Notes: generated from the sequence alone by a model not told the origin. A DNA stretch of 64,000 nt from CALBPI01 sp039821605 (GCA_039821605.1 JBCBNV010000001.1:62001-126000), one strand, 5' to 3'; shown: positions 42,916 to 50,953, counted from the stretch's first letter. Translations and numbers: made by a program.

Positions 42916-43587
42916 TCAGATGCGGTATGCGGCTGCCTTCATGACGCCAGCGGCGGCACGCATGAGCCCGCGCACGGGTGCCGGTAGCCTGGCGGCGCCG
43001 GCATCGCGTGCGTTGGCGCCATGCCGCTCTTCCTCGGCTTTCATGGTGCCCAGCACTTTGCGGCTGCGGCCATCGCGAGGGGGCAGTTTACGGAGATGGT
43101 TGTCGAGGTGTTCGGCGACCTGGCGTTCGGTCTCATCGATGAAACCCAGTCCCCAGCGGTCGCCCGCAAGGCCGCTGACGGCACCGATCACGTAGGCGCC
43201 TGCGTACCAGACCGGATCAAGGCGGCTGCGGGAGGCACCCAGCTCATCGAGGCGGGTGCGGCACCAGGCCAGGTGGTCGTATTCCTCATCGGCGGCGTGC
43301 TGCAGGTGGTCGTGCACCTCGGACGCACGGGATACCAGCGCGTGACCCTGGTAGAGCCCTTGTGCCGCTACTTCGCCCGCGTGGTTGATGCGCATGAGTC
43401 CGGCCGCGTGCTTGCGCTCGTCATCCGTAAGACGCGCCTCTTCGGTGTTGTCGGCTGGCGAGGGTCGTGCAGCCTGCGGTGAGGCCGTGGCCAGGGTGCG
43501 CAGCGCGTTATCGAAACCGGCAATGAGTCGCTCAACGGGCGTCGTTGCGGGCTGGCGCGTCGCGTCCTGATGTGTGTCGTGGTCCAT
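42916..43587 (-). CDS. coq7: 3-demethoxyubiquinol 3-hydroxylase Coq7
   Basis: A 223-residue di-iron monooxygenase of ubiquinone synthesis. Iron-ligand motifs RINHAGEVAAQGLYQGH, ADEEYDHLAWC and MKAEEERHG are present. ATG 43587 (MDHDTHQD) is used; a frame extension upstream to 43704 would run through the divergent DUF481 promoter. The reaction needs O2, which indicates aerobic growth. Confidence 0.93.
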   Translation of the reverse strand: MDHDTHQDATRQPATTPVERLIAGFDNALRTLATASPQAARPSPADNTEEARLTDDERKHAAGLMRINHAGEVAAQGLYQGHALVSRASEVHDHLQHAADEEYDHLAWCRTRLDELGASRSRLDPVWYAGAYVIGAVSGLAGDRWGLGFIDETERQVAEHLDNHLRKLPPRDGRSRKVLGTMKAEEERHGANARDAGAARLPAPVRGLMRAAAGVMKAAAYRI

Positions 43588-43672
43588 GGGCCAATTATAG
43601 CAGTGCATGGCGTTGGCCAATGCGCCGCGCGCAGGCATAATGCCGCGCTTTCGAATTGCCGGAGCGGTGTTC

Positions 43673-44380
43673 ATGCGACGACAAACTTTCAAAACCCTGT
43701 TCATGTTCGGGGTGATGGGATGCCTGTCCGTGTCGGCCCAGGCCGAGTTTGCGGGTAAGGTCAGTTTTGGTTACCAGGGGACCAGCGGCAACTCCGAGAC
43801 GACAAGTGTCAACGGTGCCTCTGAGCTCGTATGGGACCTGGACCGCTGGAAGCACACTGTGGGCGCCACGGCGCTGGGTGCCGAAGACAGCGGCGAGAGC
43901 ACGGCCGAGGCCTACAACCTCAATGCGCAGAGTGACCTGGCACTGAGTGATGTGAGCTACCTGTTCGGTCGCCTCAACTGGGACAAGGACAAGTTCTCGG
44001 GTTACGACGAGCAGACCAGTCAGACCGTCGGTTACGGGCGCAAGATCTTCGACAATGATACGCAGACCTGGAACCTCGAGCTCGGCGCCGGTGCGCGCCA
44101 GTCTGAGTTGCGTGACGGCACCAGCGAGAACGAGACGATCCTGCGCGGCGCCACGGACTACACCTACCGACTCAGCGACACCAGCGAGCTGGGGGCCAAC
44201 CTGTCCGTGGAATCGGGCGAGGAAAACACGCAGGCGCAGTGGGGCGTTCAGGCCAAGGCGCGCCTCATCGGCGACCTGGCACTCGTGGCCTCATATCGGG
44301 TCCGCTACAACTCCGACGTGCCCGACGGCAGTGAAAAACGCGACACGTTTACGGCTATTTCGCTCGAATACGCGTTCTAG
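43673..44380 (+). CDS. DUF481 (YdiY-like) outer-membrane protein
   Basis: A 235-residue beta-barrel protein. The signal peptide MRRQTFKTLFMFGVMGCLSV ends at SAQA, followed by FAGKVSFGYQGTSGNSETTS, the typical DUF481 opening. Alternating polar/hydrophobic strands run to a C-terminal aromatic residue (LEYAF), as needed for BAM insertion. ATG 43673 is chosen because the signal peptide starts there. Ligand unknown. Confidence 0.88.
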   Translation: MRRQTFKTLFMFGVMGCLSVSAQAEFAGKVSFGYQGTSGNSETTSVNGASELVWDLDRWKHTVGATALGAEDSGESTAEAYNLNAQSDLALSDVSYLFGRLNWDKDKFSGYDEQTSQTVGYGRKIFDNDTQTWNLELGAGARQSELRDGTSENETILRGATDYTYRLSDTSELGANLSVESGEENTQAQWGVQAKARLIGDLALVASYRVRYNSDVPDGSEKRDTFTAISLEYAF

Positions 44381-44449
44381 GCCCGGATCCGGCCCGATTT
44401 GGGGTGCGGCTGGTGGGGTTGCCGGTCGCGTTTTTGCTCATTTTGAGTC

Positions 44450-44478
44450 TTGCATTGGGGGCGTCTGACGCCTATAGT
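44450..44478 (+). promoter_or_regulatory. Sigma-70 promoter of rplM-rpsI
   Basis: TTGCAT (44450-44455), 17-base spacer, TATAGT (44473-44478), about 175 bases before the rplM start. The good match to consensus fits a strong ribosomal-protein promoter and implies a long leader of about 165 bases. Confidence 0.7.
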
Positions 44479-44580
44479 TACGGGCTTTTCGGCGCCCGGC
44501 CGCGGGTTCGCGCGCCCGAATGACGGGATCAATGGCGTTGCGCCGCGGACACCGCAGCCAGCCAACCCACTGAATTTTAT

Positions 44581-44620
44581 CCGGCAAGCCCTGGCTTACC
44601 GGGTCGGGTAATCGCCCGGT
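44581..44620 (+). promoter_or_regulatory. Structured rplM leader with two mutually exclusive stems
   Basis: Stem A pairs CCGGCAAGCC (44581-44590) with GGCTTACCGG (44593-44602), one mismatch. Stem B pairs ACCGGG (44598-44603) with CCCGGT (44615-44620), with two more C-G pairs inside after a bulged base. Both use bases 44598-44602, so only one can form. The region ends 33 bases before the rplM ATG; the GAAGGA ribosome site lies outside the stems. Such alternative pairing is what one expects of a feedback-regulated ribosomal-protein leader. No T-tract is seen, so control at translation is more likely. Confidence 0.45.
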
Positions 44621-44653
44621 CCGGCAGAGGTTGGGCCCCGAAGGACTACGATA

Positions 44654-45088
44654 ATGAAAACGTTTTCTGCAAAGCCTGCTGAGGTCAAGCGCGACTGGTA
44701 CGTTGTCGATGCCGCGGGCAAGACGCTGGGTCGTCTGGCGACCGAAATCGCATCGCGCCTGCGCGGCAAGCACAAGCCCGAGTACACCCCCCACGTCGAC
44801 ACCGGTGACTACATCATCGTGATCAACGCTGAGAAGGTTCGGGTTACGGGCAACAAGCTGGCCGACAAGATGTACCACCGTCACACGGGCTACATCGGCA
44901 GCCTCAAGAGCATCTCGCTGGGCAAGCTGCTCGAGAGCAAGCCTGAGCGTGCGATCGAGTACGCTGTGAAGGGCATGTTGCCGAAGAACGCACTGGGTCG
45001 TCAGATGGCCCGTAAGCTCAAGATTTACGCGGGTCCCGAGCACAACCACGAGGCGCAGCAGCCCGTTGCGCTCGAGCTTTCGGCCTGA
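44654..45088 (+). CDS. rplM: 50S ribosomal protein L13
   Basis: A 144-residue L13. MKTFSAKPAEVKRDWYVVDA, GKTLGRLATEIASRLRGKHK and the MYHRHTGYIGSLKSISL segment are conserved. ATG 44654 follows GAAGGA. First gene of the rplM-rpsI operon. Confidence 0.98.
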   Translation: MKTFSAKPAEVKRDWYVVDAAGKTLGRLATEIASRLRGKHKPEYTPHVDTGDYIIVINAEKVRVTGNKLADKMYHRHTGYIGSLKSISLGKLLESKPERAIEYAVKGMLPKNALGRQMARKLKIYAGPEHNHEAQQPVALELSA

Positions 45089-45123
45089 CCCTGCGCCTCA
45101 CGTTTCTGGAGTATTAGCACACC

Positions 45124-45516
45124 ATGGCAGCCACCAGTTTTTACGGCACCGGCCGTCGCAAGACCTCGACCGCACGTGTCTACCTGCGCCCCGGCAGCGG
45201 CGCGATTACCGTTAACAGCAAGCCGCTCGACGAGTTCTTCGGTCGCCAGACGGCGCGCATGATCGTGCGCCAGCCGCTGGAACTCACCGAACGCACGGGC
45301 GAATTCGACGTCACAGTCACCGTCACGGGTGGCGGTACGACGGGCCAGGCCGGCGCCATTCGCCACGGCCTGACTCGTGCGCTCATGGAGTACGACGAAA
45401 GCCTGCGCCCCGAACTGCGTAAGGCGGGCTTTGTGACCCGCGACGCGCGCGAAGTGGAGCGCAAGAAAGTCGGCCTGCGCAAGGCACGTCGCGCGACCCA
45501 GTTCTCGAAGCGCTAG
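45124..45516 (+). CDS. rpsI: 30S ribosomal protein S9
   Basis: A 130-residue S9. YGTGRRKTSTARVYLRPGSG at the start and the basic C-terminal tail KARRATQFSKR, whose last residues reach the P-site tRNA, are conserved. A GGAGT site lies before the ATG. Confidence 0.98.
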   Translation: MAATSFYGTGRRKTSTARVYLRPGSGAITVNSKPLDEFFGRQTARMIVRQPLELTERTGEFDVTVTVTGGGTTGQAGAIRHGLTRALMEYDESLRPELRKAGFVTRDAREVERKKVGLRKARRATQFSKR

Positions 45517-45564
45517 TCCAGGCGACACGCGCTTCGAGGTCACGCCCGCGCGGCCACCGAAGTT

Positions 45565-45638
45565 TGGGGGATCGTCTAGTGGTAGGACTACGGACTCTGA
45601 CTCCGTCAACGGGGGTTCGAATCCCTCTCCCCCAGCCA
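45565..45638 (+). tRNA. tRNA-Gln (anticodon CUG)
   Basis: A 74-nt cloverleaf: acceptor stem TGGGGGA/TCCCCCA with discriminator G and encoded CCA; D arm GTC..GAC; anticodon stem ACGGA/TCCGT with loop CTCTGAC (anticodon CTG); T arm GGGGG-TTCGAAT-CCCTC. The U-A first pair is typical of bacterial tRNA-Gln. It follows rpsI by 48 bases and may be read from the same promoter. Confidence 0.96.
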
Positions 45639-45644
45639 ATAACG

Positions 45645-45674
45645 AAAAAAGGCAGCCAACAGGCTGCCTTTTTT
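45645..45674. terminator. Bidirectional intrinsic terminator (tRNA-Gln / rpiA)
   Basis: AAAAAA, stem GGCAGCC/GGCTGCC with loop AACA, then TTTTTT. Symmetric A- and T-tracts allow termination of both the rightward tRNA/rpsI transcript and the leftward rpiA transcript. Confidence 0.92.
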
Positions 45675-45700
45675 CTTGGTCGGACCGAAAGGCGGTCCGA

Positions 45701-46363
45701 CTAGTTCTGGAACGTCTTGGCGCCTTTGGCGTCACCGATGATAAGCACATCGGCACCGCGGTGGGCGAACAGGCCGACTGTCACCACGCCCGGAATCTGG
45801 TTGAGCCGCGTCTCCATCTCTTTGGGGTTCACGATCGAGAGGTTGTGAATGTCGATGATCTCGTTGCCGTTGTCGGTGATGTAGCCTTCACGCCAAAACG
45901 GCTGGCCGCGCATTTTGATGATCTGCCGACCAACGAATGAGCGGGCCATCGGAATAACCTCGATGGGCAGCGGGAAGCTGCCCAACATCCCGACGAGCTT
46001 GCTCTCGTCAGCGATGCAGATGAACTTGCGAGCGGCACCGGCCAGGATCTTCTCGCGCGTCAGTGCGCCGCCACCACCTTTGAGCAGATCGAAGTGCTTG
46101 GTGACCTCGTCTGCGCCGTCGATATAGAGCTCGAGCGAACCCACGTCATTGAGTTCGCTGACCTCAAAGCCGTGTTGCTGCAGCAACTTTGTACTGGCCT
46201 CGGAACTCGACACGATCGTCTCGATGCGGTCCTTATACTGCGGCAGCATCGCAATGAGCTCGTTGACGGTGGAGCCCGTGCCTATCCCAAGGCCGGACAC
46301 ACCGTTTTCGATGTGCTCAAGAGCGGCCGCAGCCGCGTTCTTCTTTTGGGCGGAAAGATCCAT
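45701..46363 (-). CDS. rpiA: Ribose-5-phosphate isomerase A
   Basis: A 220-residue isomerase of the pentose phosphate pathway. GLGIGTGSTVNELIAML, DGADEVTKHFDLLKGGGGAL and KLVGMLGSFPLPIEVIPMA are conserved, with the catalytic Asp/Glu in the DGADE region. ATG 46363. Ends at a shared terminator. Confidence 0.96.
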   Translation of the reverse strand: MDLSAQKKNAAAAALEHIENGVSGLGIGTGSTVNELIAMLPQYKDRIETIVSSSEASTKLLQQHGFEVSELNDVGSLELYIDGADEVTKHFDLLKGGGGALTREKILAGAARKFICIADESKLVGMLGSFPLPIEVIPMARSFVGRQIIKMRGQPFWREGYITDNGNEIIDIHNLSIVNPKEMETRLNQIPGVVTVGLFAHRGADVLIIGDAKGAKTFQN

Positions 46364-46463
46364 ATGTCGTGTTGCGCGGTATCGACTGGGGCAAATATAT
46401 CAGGCTCGGGCTTGATGAAAACCTAACAGCATCACGCTTTTACAAGCCCGACTTCATGTTCCG

Positions 46464-46503
46464 GAACGCAATGTGCCCGCCATGGGGCGGGCACATTACG
46501 TTC
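46464..46503. other. Long hairpin downstream of the AlgP-like gene
   Basis: An inverted repeat: GAACG-C-AATGTGCCCGCC, loop ATGG, GGCGGGCACATT-A-CGTTC, giving 17 pairs and one mismatch. It lies 41 bases after the stop of the minus-strand AlgP-like gene and 100 bases before the rpiA start. There is no T-tract, so it may stabilise or end the AlgP-like mRNA, or act as a protein-binding palindrome. Confidence 0.6.
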
Positions 46504-46544
46504 AGAGACTGGGCCCAAGCCGAAACCGGGCCCCGTCAACGACA

Positions 46545-47060
46545 TCAGCGTTTCTTGCTGACTTTCCGCTTCGCCGTGCGCTTGCGGGTCGTCTTTTTCT
46601 TGGTGGCCTTCTTGCGAGCAGGCTTCTTCTTGGCGGTCTTTTTCTTCGCTACTTTTTTCTTGGCCTTCTTCTTAGCGGTTTTCTTCTTCGCTACTTTCTT
46701 TTTGGCCTTCTTCTTGGTGGCCTTTTTCTTGGTCTTCTTCTTAGCGGTTTTTTTCTTCGCTACTTTTTTCTTGGCCTTCTTCTTGGTGGCCTTTTTCTTG
46801 GTCTTCTTCTTAGCGGTTTTCTTCTTCGCTACTTTCTTTTTGGCCTTCTTCTTAGTGGCCTTTTTCTTGGTCTTCTTCTTAGCGACCTTTTTCTTCGCTA
46901 CTTTCTTCTTAGTAGCTCTCTTCTTAGTAGCCTTCTTCTTCGCGGTCTTTCTCTTAGCGACTTTTTTCTTCGTCGCGACCTTTCGCTTGCTCGCGGGGCG
47001 ACGTTTAGTTGTCGCCTTTTTCTTCGAAGCTTTTTTCTTCGAAGCCTTCTTGGTAGCCAT
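46545..47060 (-). CDS. AlgP-like / histone H1-like lysine-rich repeat protein
   Basis: A 171-residue protein built almost wholly of Lys, Ala and Thr in KKKxA-type repeats after MATKKASKKKASKKKATTKR. The centre has about three copies of a 23-residue unit (TKKKATKKKAKKKVAKKKTA plus KKK). It resembles AlgP (AlgR3) of Pseudomonas and bacterial H1-like nucleoid proteins, expected to bind DNA or RNA without a fixed fold. ATG 47060 is preceded by GGAGAAC. The repeat region is prone to length change. Confidence 0.85.
   Translation of the reverse strand: MATKKASKKKASKKKATTKRRPASKRKVATKKKVAKRKTAKKKATKKRATKKKVAKKKVAKKKTKKKATKKKAKKKVAKKKTAKKKTKKKATKKKAKKKVAKKKTAKKKTKKKATKKKAKKKVAKKKTAKKKAKKKVAKKKTAKKKPARKKATKKKTTRKRTAKRKVSKKR
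46671..46877. repeat. 69-bp tandem repeat inside the AlgP-like gene
   Basis: The marker CTTAGCGGTT starts at 46671, 46740 and 46809, and a variant (CTTAGCGACC) at 46878, giving three full periods of exactly 69 bp with few differences. The unit encodes 23 codons, so copy changes keep the frame. A coding minisatellite. Confidence 0.85.
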
Positions 47061-47377
47061 GATCAGTTCTCCGTGTCGGGTTACCCGGGGCCGAGTATAT
47101 ACATAAAGCAATCAATTTCCAGCAAACGAATGGCAACACTGAGAGGCGGTTCACGCTGCAAAAACAGGGTAATGCGATGGGCCCGTGGCGTGAGCGTTCG
47201 CGTAGTGCGTGAGCACCGGGACGTCTGCGTACGTCGCAATGCAATCAGTGACTGACGCGGGCGACGTGTACGTTTGAGTCTGAGCGTCGTGCGTTGATGC
47301 AGAACCAAGATACAAACACGGTGCAACTTCATGCTGCAAAAGCAGTGTTTTCAGGGCATACGGGGTTTCGTTGCCGC
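47061..47377. other. 317-base gap upstream of the AlgP-like gene
   Basis: No convincing gene. Near its left end a minus-strand -10-like TATACT (47094-47099) could serve the AlgP-like gene. CTGCAAAAACAG and CTGCAAAAGCAG occur about 180 bases apart, the second being a small perfect hairpin (CTGC-AAAA-GCAG) about 40 bases before the fau stop side. The region is less G/C-rich than its surroundings. Confidence 0.4.
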
Positions 47378-47974
47378 TTATGGCGCCTTATAGATTTGTG
47401 ACTCAGTGACCACGCCGTGCAGCGTCACGTCCCAGCTTTGCGCTTCGATGTTTGCAACGCGCTGGCAGTCGAACGCAATGCCGATGCGCCGAATACCGTA
47501 CCGATGCAAGTGCTGCGAGAACCAACGATCGTAGTAGCCACCACCCATGCCTACGCGCCGCAATTGCGCATCGAATGCTGTGAGTGGCGCGCATACGACG
47601 CAGCGTGCGCGCGACAATCGTGTGTGGTGGCGCCGGTCTGCACTGCGTGGCTCGGCGATGCCATAGCGGTTTAAAACCAGCATCTCACCCGGACGCCAGG
47701 TGCGAAACTGCATGACGCCGCGGTGTCCCACAACGGGTAGCAACACGGTCTTGCCCTGCGCGCGCGCAATGGCCACGAGTGCGTTGAGTTGCGGCTCGTG
47801 GTCCGTGGCCCAATAGAGGGCGACACTCTGCGCGTCACGAAACCAGCGTGTTGCCGCCATACGTGTGCACAGGCGTTGCGATGCGCGATGTCTCGCTGGG
47901 GCGGGGAGCGCGCGGCGCGCCTCGCGGCCTTGGCGGCGGGCCTCGGCCGGCGTCATCGTGTCGGGTGCACCCAT
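47378..47974 (-). CDS. fau: 5-formyltetrahydrofolate cyclo-ligase
   Basis: A 198-residue enzyme (YgfA/Fau) that converts 5-formyl-THF to 5,10-methenyl-THF. AEARRQGREARRALPAPARH at the start and the nucleotide-binding RVGMGGGYYDRWFSQHL are diagnostic. It follows 6S RNA and zapA, the conserved gammaproteobacterial order, and is known to be co-transcribed with 6S RNA in E. coli. Confidence 0.9.
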   Translation of the reverse strand: MGAPDTMTPAEARRQGREARRALPAPARHRASQRLCTRMAATRWFRDAQSVALYWATDHEPQLNALVAIARAQGKTVLLPVVGHRGVMQFRTWRPGEMLVLNRYGIAEPRSADRRHHTRLSRARCVVCAPLTAFDAQLRRVGMGGGYYDRWFSQHLHRYGIRRIGIAFDCQRVANIEAQSWDVTLHGVVTESQIYKAP

Positions 47975-48008
47975 GCAGTTACGCGTCTGCGGGTGCCAAA
48001 AAGGAAAG

Positions 48009-48196
48009 GATGTCTCCCGCCTGTGCCGTCACCAACCATCGCTCTCGAACCAGAGCGTAAAGTGGGGTCAAAGAGCACGAAACAGGCTTCCCGATTGCAT
48101 CGGTATTGCGCAAATCCGTGCCGGGAATTGACCCCGAGGTGAGATAATTAGGGTCGAAAGGCTTCCTGGCCAGCGTCGAACACTGCAGGAGACATC
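48009..48196 (-). ncRNA. ssrS: 6S RNA
   Basis: Recognised by structure and position. On the minus strand a 188-nt segment is closed by GATGTCTCCTGC (48196 down) pairing with GCGGGAGACATC (ending at 48009), 12 pairs with one G-U. Inside, GGCCA pairs with TGGTT, a small hairpin CGCTCT-N6-AGAGCG lies on the 3' side of the central bubble, and an apical arm GGGGTCAA/TTGACCCC with TTCCCG/CGGGAA follows. This matches 6S RNA, which mimics an open promoter and traps sigma-70 RNA polymerase. Length (E. coli 184 nt) and the zapA-ssrS-fau order agree. Exact ends are approximate. Confidence 0.85.
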
Positions 48197-48247
48197 ACAA
48201 CTCATTCTGTCACGCCGGCTACTGCATCGCCAGCAGGGTTTGGCACC

Positions 48248-48562
48248 CTACAGGTCGAGTTGACGCGCGTCGCCGAGCGCCTTGTCAGCGCTTTCCGTCA
48301 GCGCGCGAATTCGGTTACCGAACGTAGACTGTACAGCGTCCTCACGTGCCTGGAACTTGAGCACTTCGTTGGCCATGTTGAGCGCGGCCATCACGGCAAT
48401 GCGGTCAAGCCCCACCACTTTGCCGCTGTCACGAATCTCGCGCATTTGCCCATTCAGCAGTTCGGCGGCGTCCAGCAGGTCCGTGCGTTCGTTGACGGGG
48501 CACGACACCTGATACTCCTTCTCGAGGATCTTTACGGTTACGTGCGCGTAGACGTCGCTCAT
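48248..48562 (-). CDS. zapA: Cell division protein ZapA
   Basis: A 104-residue FtsZ-ring-associated protein. VTVKILEKEYQVSCPVNERT at the start, LLDAAELLNGQMREIRD and RIAVMAALNMANEVL in the dimerising helix are conserved. It lies upstream of 6S RNA and downstream of a ZapB-like coiled coil, on the same strand. Confidence 0.94.
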   Translation of the reverse strand: MSDVYAHVTVKILEKEYQVSCPVNERTDLLDAAELLNGQMREIRDSGKVVGLDRIAVMAALNMANEVLKFQAREDAVQSTFGNRIRALTESADKALGDARQLDL

Positions 48563-48638
48563 GGCTATTCCCCTGGCTTGTTCTGGCGCGGATGCGCAAA
48601 TGCGGCCGGGCGCCCCTGCCCAGCGCTGGGCGGCAGTC

Positions 48639-48869
48639 TCAGCCGCCGTGCTCCATAGACTTGAGTCGACCGATCATGGCCTCGACGCGGCCACGAACCA
48701 GTTCGTTCTTCTGCAACAACGAGGCGCGCTCCGTGATCAGGGCGTCCTGGCGCTCCTTGAGCGACCGATTCTCTTCCTTGAGCTGGTCGCAGACGCGAAC
48801 GATCTCCTCCATCCGCGACTCAAGCTGCCGGAGTTCCGCGTCGAACAGGTTTTCTTCTCGCTGTGCCAC
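48639..48869 (-). CDS. ZapB-like coiled-coil protein
   Basis: A 76-residue, nearly all-helical protein with heptads throughout (LRQLESRMEEIVRVCDQL, LKEENRSLKERQDALITE). It belongs to the small TIGR02449-type family found beside zapA in gammaproteobacteria. GTG 48869 is the likely start; an ATG at 48911 would add 14 residues with no coiled-coil character. A division-ring role is inferred from the neighbour zapA. Confidence 0.75.
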   Translation of the reverse strand: MAQREENLFDAELRQLESRMEEIVRVCDQLKEENRSLKERQDALITERASLLQKNELVRGRVEAMIGRLKSMEHGG

Positions 48870-48984
48870 GCGAGAAATATAGTGTGCGCCCGGAACACGG
48901 TCAATCGCCAACCGTCTCCGGTGGGGCCGCAGCAGCGTCTCGCGATGATATTATGACGAGTGGTTTTCTACCGACCCGCCTGAC

Positions 48985-49575
48985 ATGTCCACCACCGATT
49001 CCGATTACGCCCGCATCGAGCAGTTGCTTGCGAGCGCCGCCAGCGATACCACTGCGGCCGCAGCCGATGGCCGGCTCCTGAGCCTCGCGGCGATGCTGGG
49101 TGATGAGGCCGCGCCCGTCTGGCTCAACCAGCTGGCATCAGAAACGGGTGCCGCCGACCATGCGGCCGTGGCGCCGCTTGGCGAGCTGGCCGCCTCGCGC
49201 GTGCGCGCGCTTGCGGATACCGACAGTCTGCCTGTGCCCTGGCTCCCCGACGACGAGGATGATCTGCGTGACCGCGTGGAGGCCATCGTGGAGTGGGCGG
49301 GCGGTTTTCTGGCCGGATTGGGCGAGGGTGCGGCACTGCGCGGCAGCCCGGCGCGCAAGCGGCTCGACGAAGAGCCGCTCGCGGAGCTCATATCGGATCT
49401 GGGCGAGATCTCGCGGGCCGCGCTCAGCGAAGAGGATATCGAAGAGGACATCAACGCCGCAGAGGCCGCGTACACCGAGATCGTCGAGTATCTGCGTGTG
49501 CTGGCGCAGCTCGCCTACGAAGAGCTCGCGCCCATCCGTGCGCTGGCCAGTGGTCCGGACACGAACGTACACTGA
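48985..49575 (+). CDS. ygfB: UPF0149 family protein YgfB
   Basis: A 196-residue acidic helical protein with the family segments PWLPDDEDDLRDRVEAIVEW and GFLAGLGEGAAL and the EEDIEEDINAAEAAYTEIVE stretch. ygfB upstream of pepP-ubiH is the conserved order. In Pseudomonas YgfB affects alp-pathway regulation; here the role is open. Divergent from the ZapB-like gene. Confidence 0.9.
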   Translation: MSTTDSDYARIEQLLASAASDTTAAAADGRLLSLAAMLGDEAAPVWLNQLASETGAADHAAVAPLGELAASRVRALADTDSLPVPWLPDDEDDLRDRVEAIVEWAGGFLAGLGEGAALRGSPARKRLDEEPLAELISDLGEISRAALSEEDIEEDINAAEAAYTEIVEYLRVLAQLAYEELAPIRALASGPDTNVH

Positions 49576-49620
49576 CGCGGCGTTCTTCACCGCCCCGCGC
49601 CACCGACGAGACCCCGATTC

Positions 49621-50943
49621 ATGGATGCAGCCGAATACGCGAAGCGCCGCAAGCAGCTCATGCGCATGATGGGCGAGGACAGCGTCGCTATCCTGCCCGC
49701 CGCACCAGTTCGTGTGCGCAGCCGCGATGTCGAGCACCGCTACCGCCAAGACTCGGATTTTCACTACCTCACCGGGTTTCCGGAGCCTGAAGCCGTGGCT
49801 GTGATTGCACCGGGCCGCGCCGGCGCGGAGTACGTGTTGTTCTGTCGCGAGCGCAACCCGGAACGCGAGCTCTGGGACGGCGCCCGCGCCGGTACCGAGG
49901 GCGCCGTATCGGCCTACGCTGCCGATGATGCGTTTCCCATCGACGATATCAACGACATCCTGCCCGGCATGCTCGAGTCGGCAGAGCGCGTGTTCTACAC
50001 GATGGGCCAATACCCCGAGTTCGATCACCAGGTCACGGAGTGGGTCTGCGGTCTGCGCGGGCGCAATATCGCGGGCGTCGATGCGCCGTCGGCGTTTGTG
50101 TCACTAGACCATTACCTGCACGACATGCGTCTGTTCAAGAGCCGGCGCGAGGTCAGCCGTCTGCGCCAGTCTGCGAAGGTGGCGGTTGCCGCGCACAAGC
50201 GTGCCATGCGCGCCGTGCGACCCGGCATGTACGAGTTCGAACTCGAGGCCGAGTACCAACATGAGTTTCGGCGCCACGGCGCGACGGTGTCGTACCCGCC
50301 GATCGTTGGCGGTGGCGCCAATGCCTGCATCCTGCACTACATCGAGAACGCCGATGTGCTCAATGACGGTGACCTCGTGCTGGTTGATGCGGGCTGCGAG
50401 CTGGATCTCTACGCCAGCGACATCACGCGCACGTTTCCCGTCAATGGCCGGTTCACACCCGAGCAGCGCGCGGTCTACGACGTGGTGCTCGACGCGCAGG
50501 TGGCTGCGATTGAGGCCACGGTGGCGGGTAACCACTGGAACGCGCCGCACGACGCCGCTGTCAAGGTGATCACACGCGGCCTGCGCGCGCTTGGCTTGCT
50601 CGAGGGCAACCTCACCGCGCTGATCAAGAACGAGGCGTACCGCCAGTTCTTCATGCACCGCACGGGCCACTGGCTGGGCATCGACGTGCACGACGTCGGT
50701 GACTACAAGGTCGACGATGCCTGGCGTGAACTCGAGCCCGGCATGGTGACGACGGTCGAACCCGGCATCTACATCGCGCCCGACGCGCGCGTCGACAAGC
50801 GCTGGCGCGGCATCGGTGTGCGTATCGAAGATGACGTCGCGGTCACGCGCAACGGACCCGACGTGCTCAGCAAGGGGCTGGTCAAGTCCGCCGACGATAT
50901 CGAGCGCTGGATGGCCGGGTCGGCGCGCTCGCGCGCGGCCTGA
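49621..50943 (+). CDS. pepP: Xaa-Pro aminopeptidase P
   Basis: A 440-residue manganese metallopeptidase that removes residues before proline. The creatinase-like N domain (about 1-170) precedes the pita-bread fold; metal-binding residues are in LVDAGCELDLYASDITRTFP, HRTGHWLGIDVHDVG, TTVEPGIYI and GVRIEDDVAVT. ATG 49621. ubiH begins 10 bases after the stop. Confidence 0.95.
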   Translation: MDAAEYAKRRKQLMRMMGEDSVAILPAAPVRVRSRDVEHRYRQDSDFHYLTGFPEPEAVAVIAPGRAGAEYVLFCRERNPERELWDGARAGTEGAVSAYAADDAFPIDDINDILPGMLESAERVFYTMGQYPEFDHQVTEWVCGLRGRNIAGVDAPSAFVSLDHYLHDMRLFKSRREVSRLRQSAKVAVAAHKRAMRAVRPGMYEFELEAEYQHEFRRHGATVSYPPIVGGGANACILHYIENADVLNDGDLVLVDAGCELDLYASDITRTFPVNGRFTPEQRAVYDVVLDAQVAAIEATVAGNHWNAPHDAAVKVITRGLRALGLLEGNLTALIKNEAYRQFFMHRTGHWLGIDVHDVGDYKVDDAWRELEPGMVTTVEPGIYIAPDARVDKRWRGIGVRIEDDVAVTRNGPDVLSKGLVKSADDIERWMAGSARSRAA

Positions 50944-50953
50944 GGTTGTCGCT

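Noticed and set aside
46600..46900. Regular repeats resembling a CRISPR array
   Set aside because: The period is a constant 69 bp with no unique spacers, and the repeats are codons of the lysine-rich AlgP-like protein.
46369..47106. 245-codon open frame on the plus strand, Phe/Leu-rich
   Set aside because: It is antisense to the AlgP-like gene; poly-Lys codons read backwards give Phe/Leu, and no homology or ribosome site is apparent.
48061..48140. GGGGTCAA ... TTGACCCC inverted repeat that looks like a REP/RAYT element
   Set aside because: It sits exactly where the apical arm of 6S RNA should be, inside a longer set of nested stems between zapA and fau.
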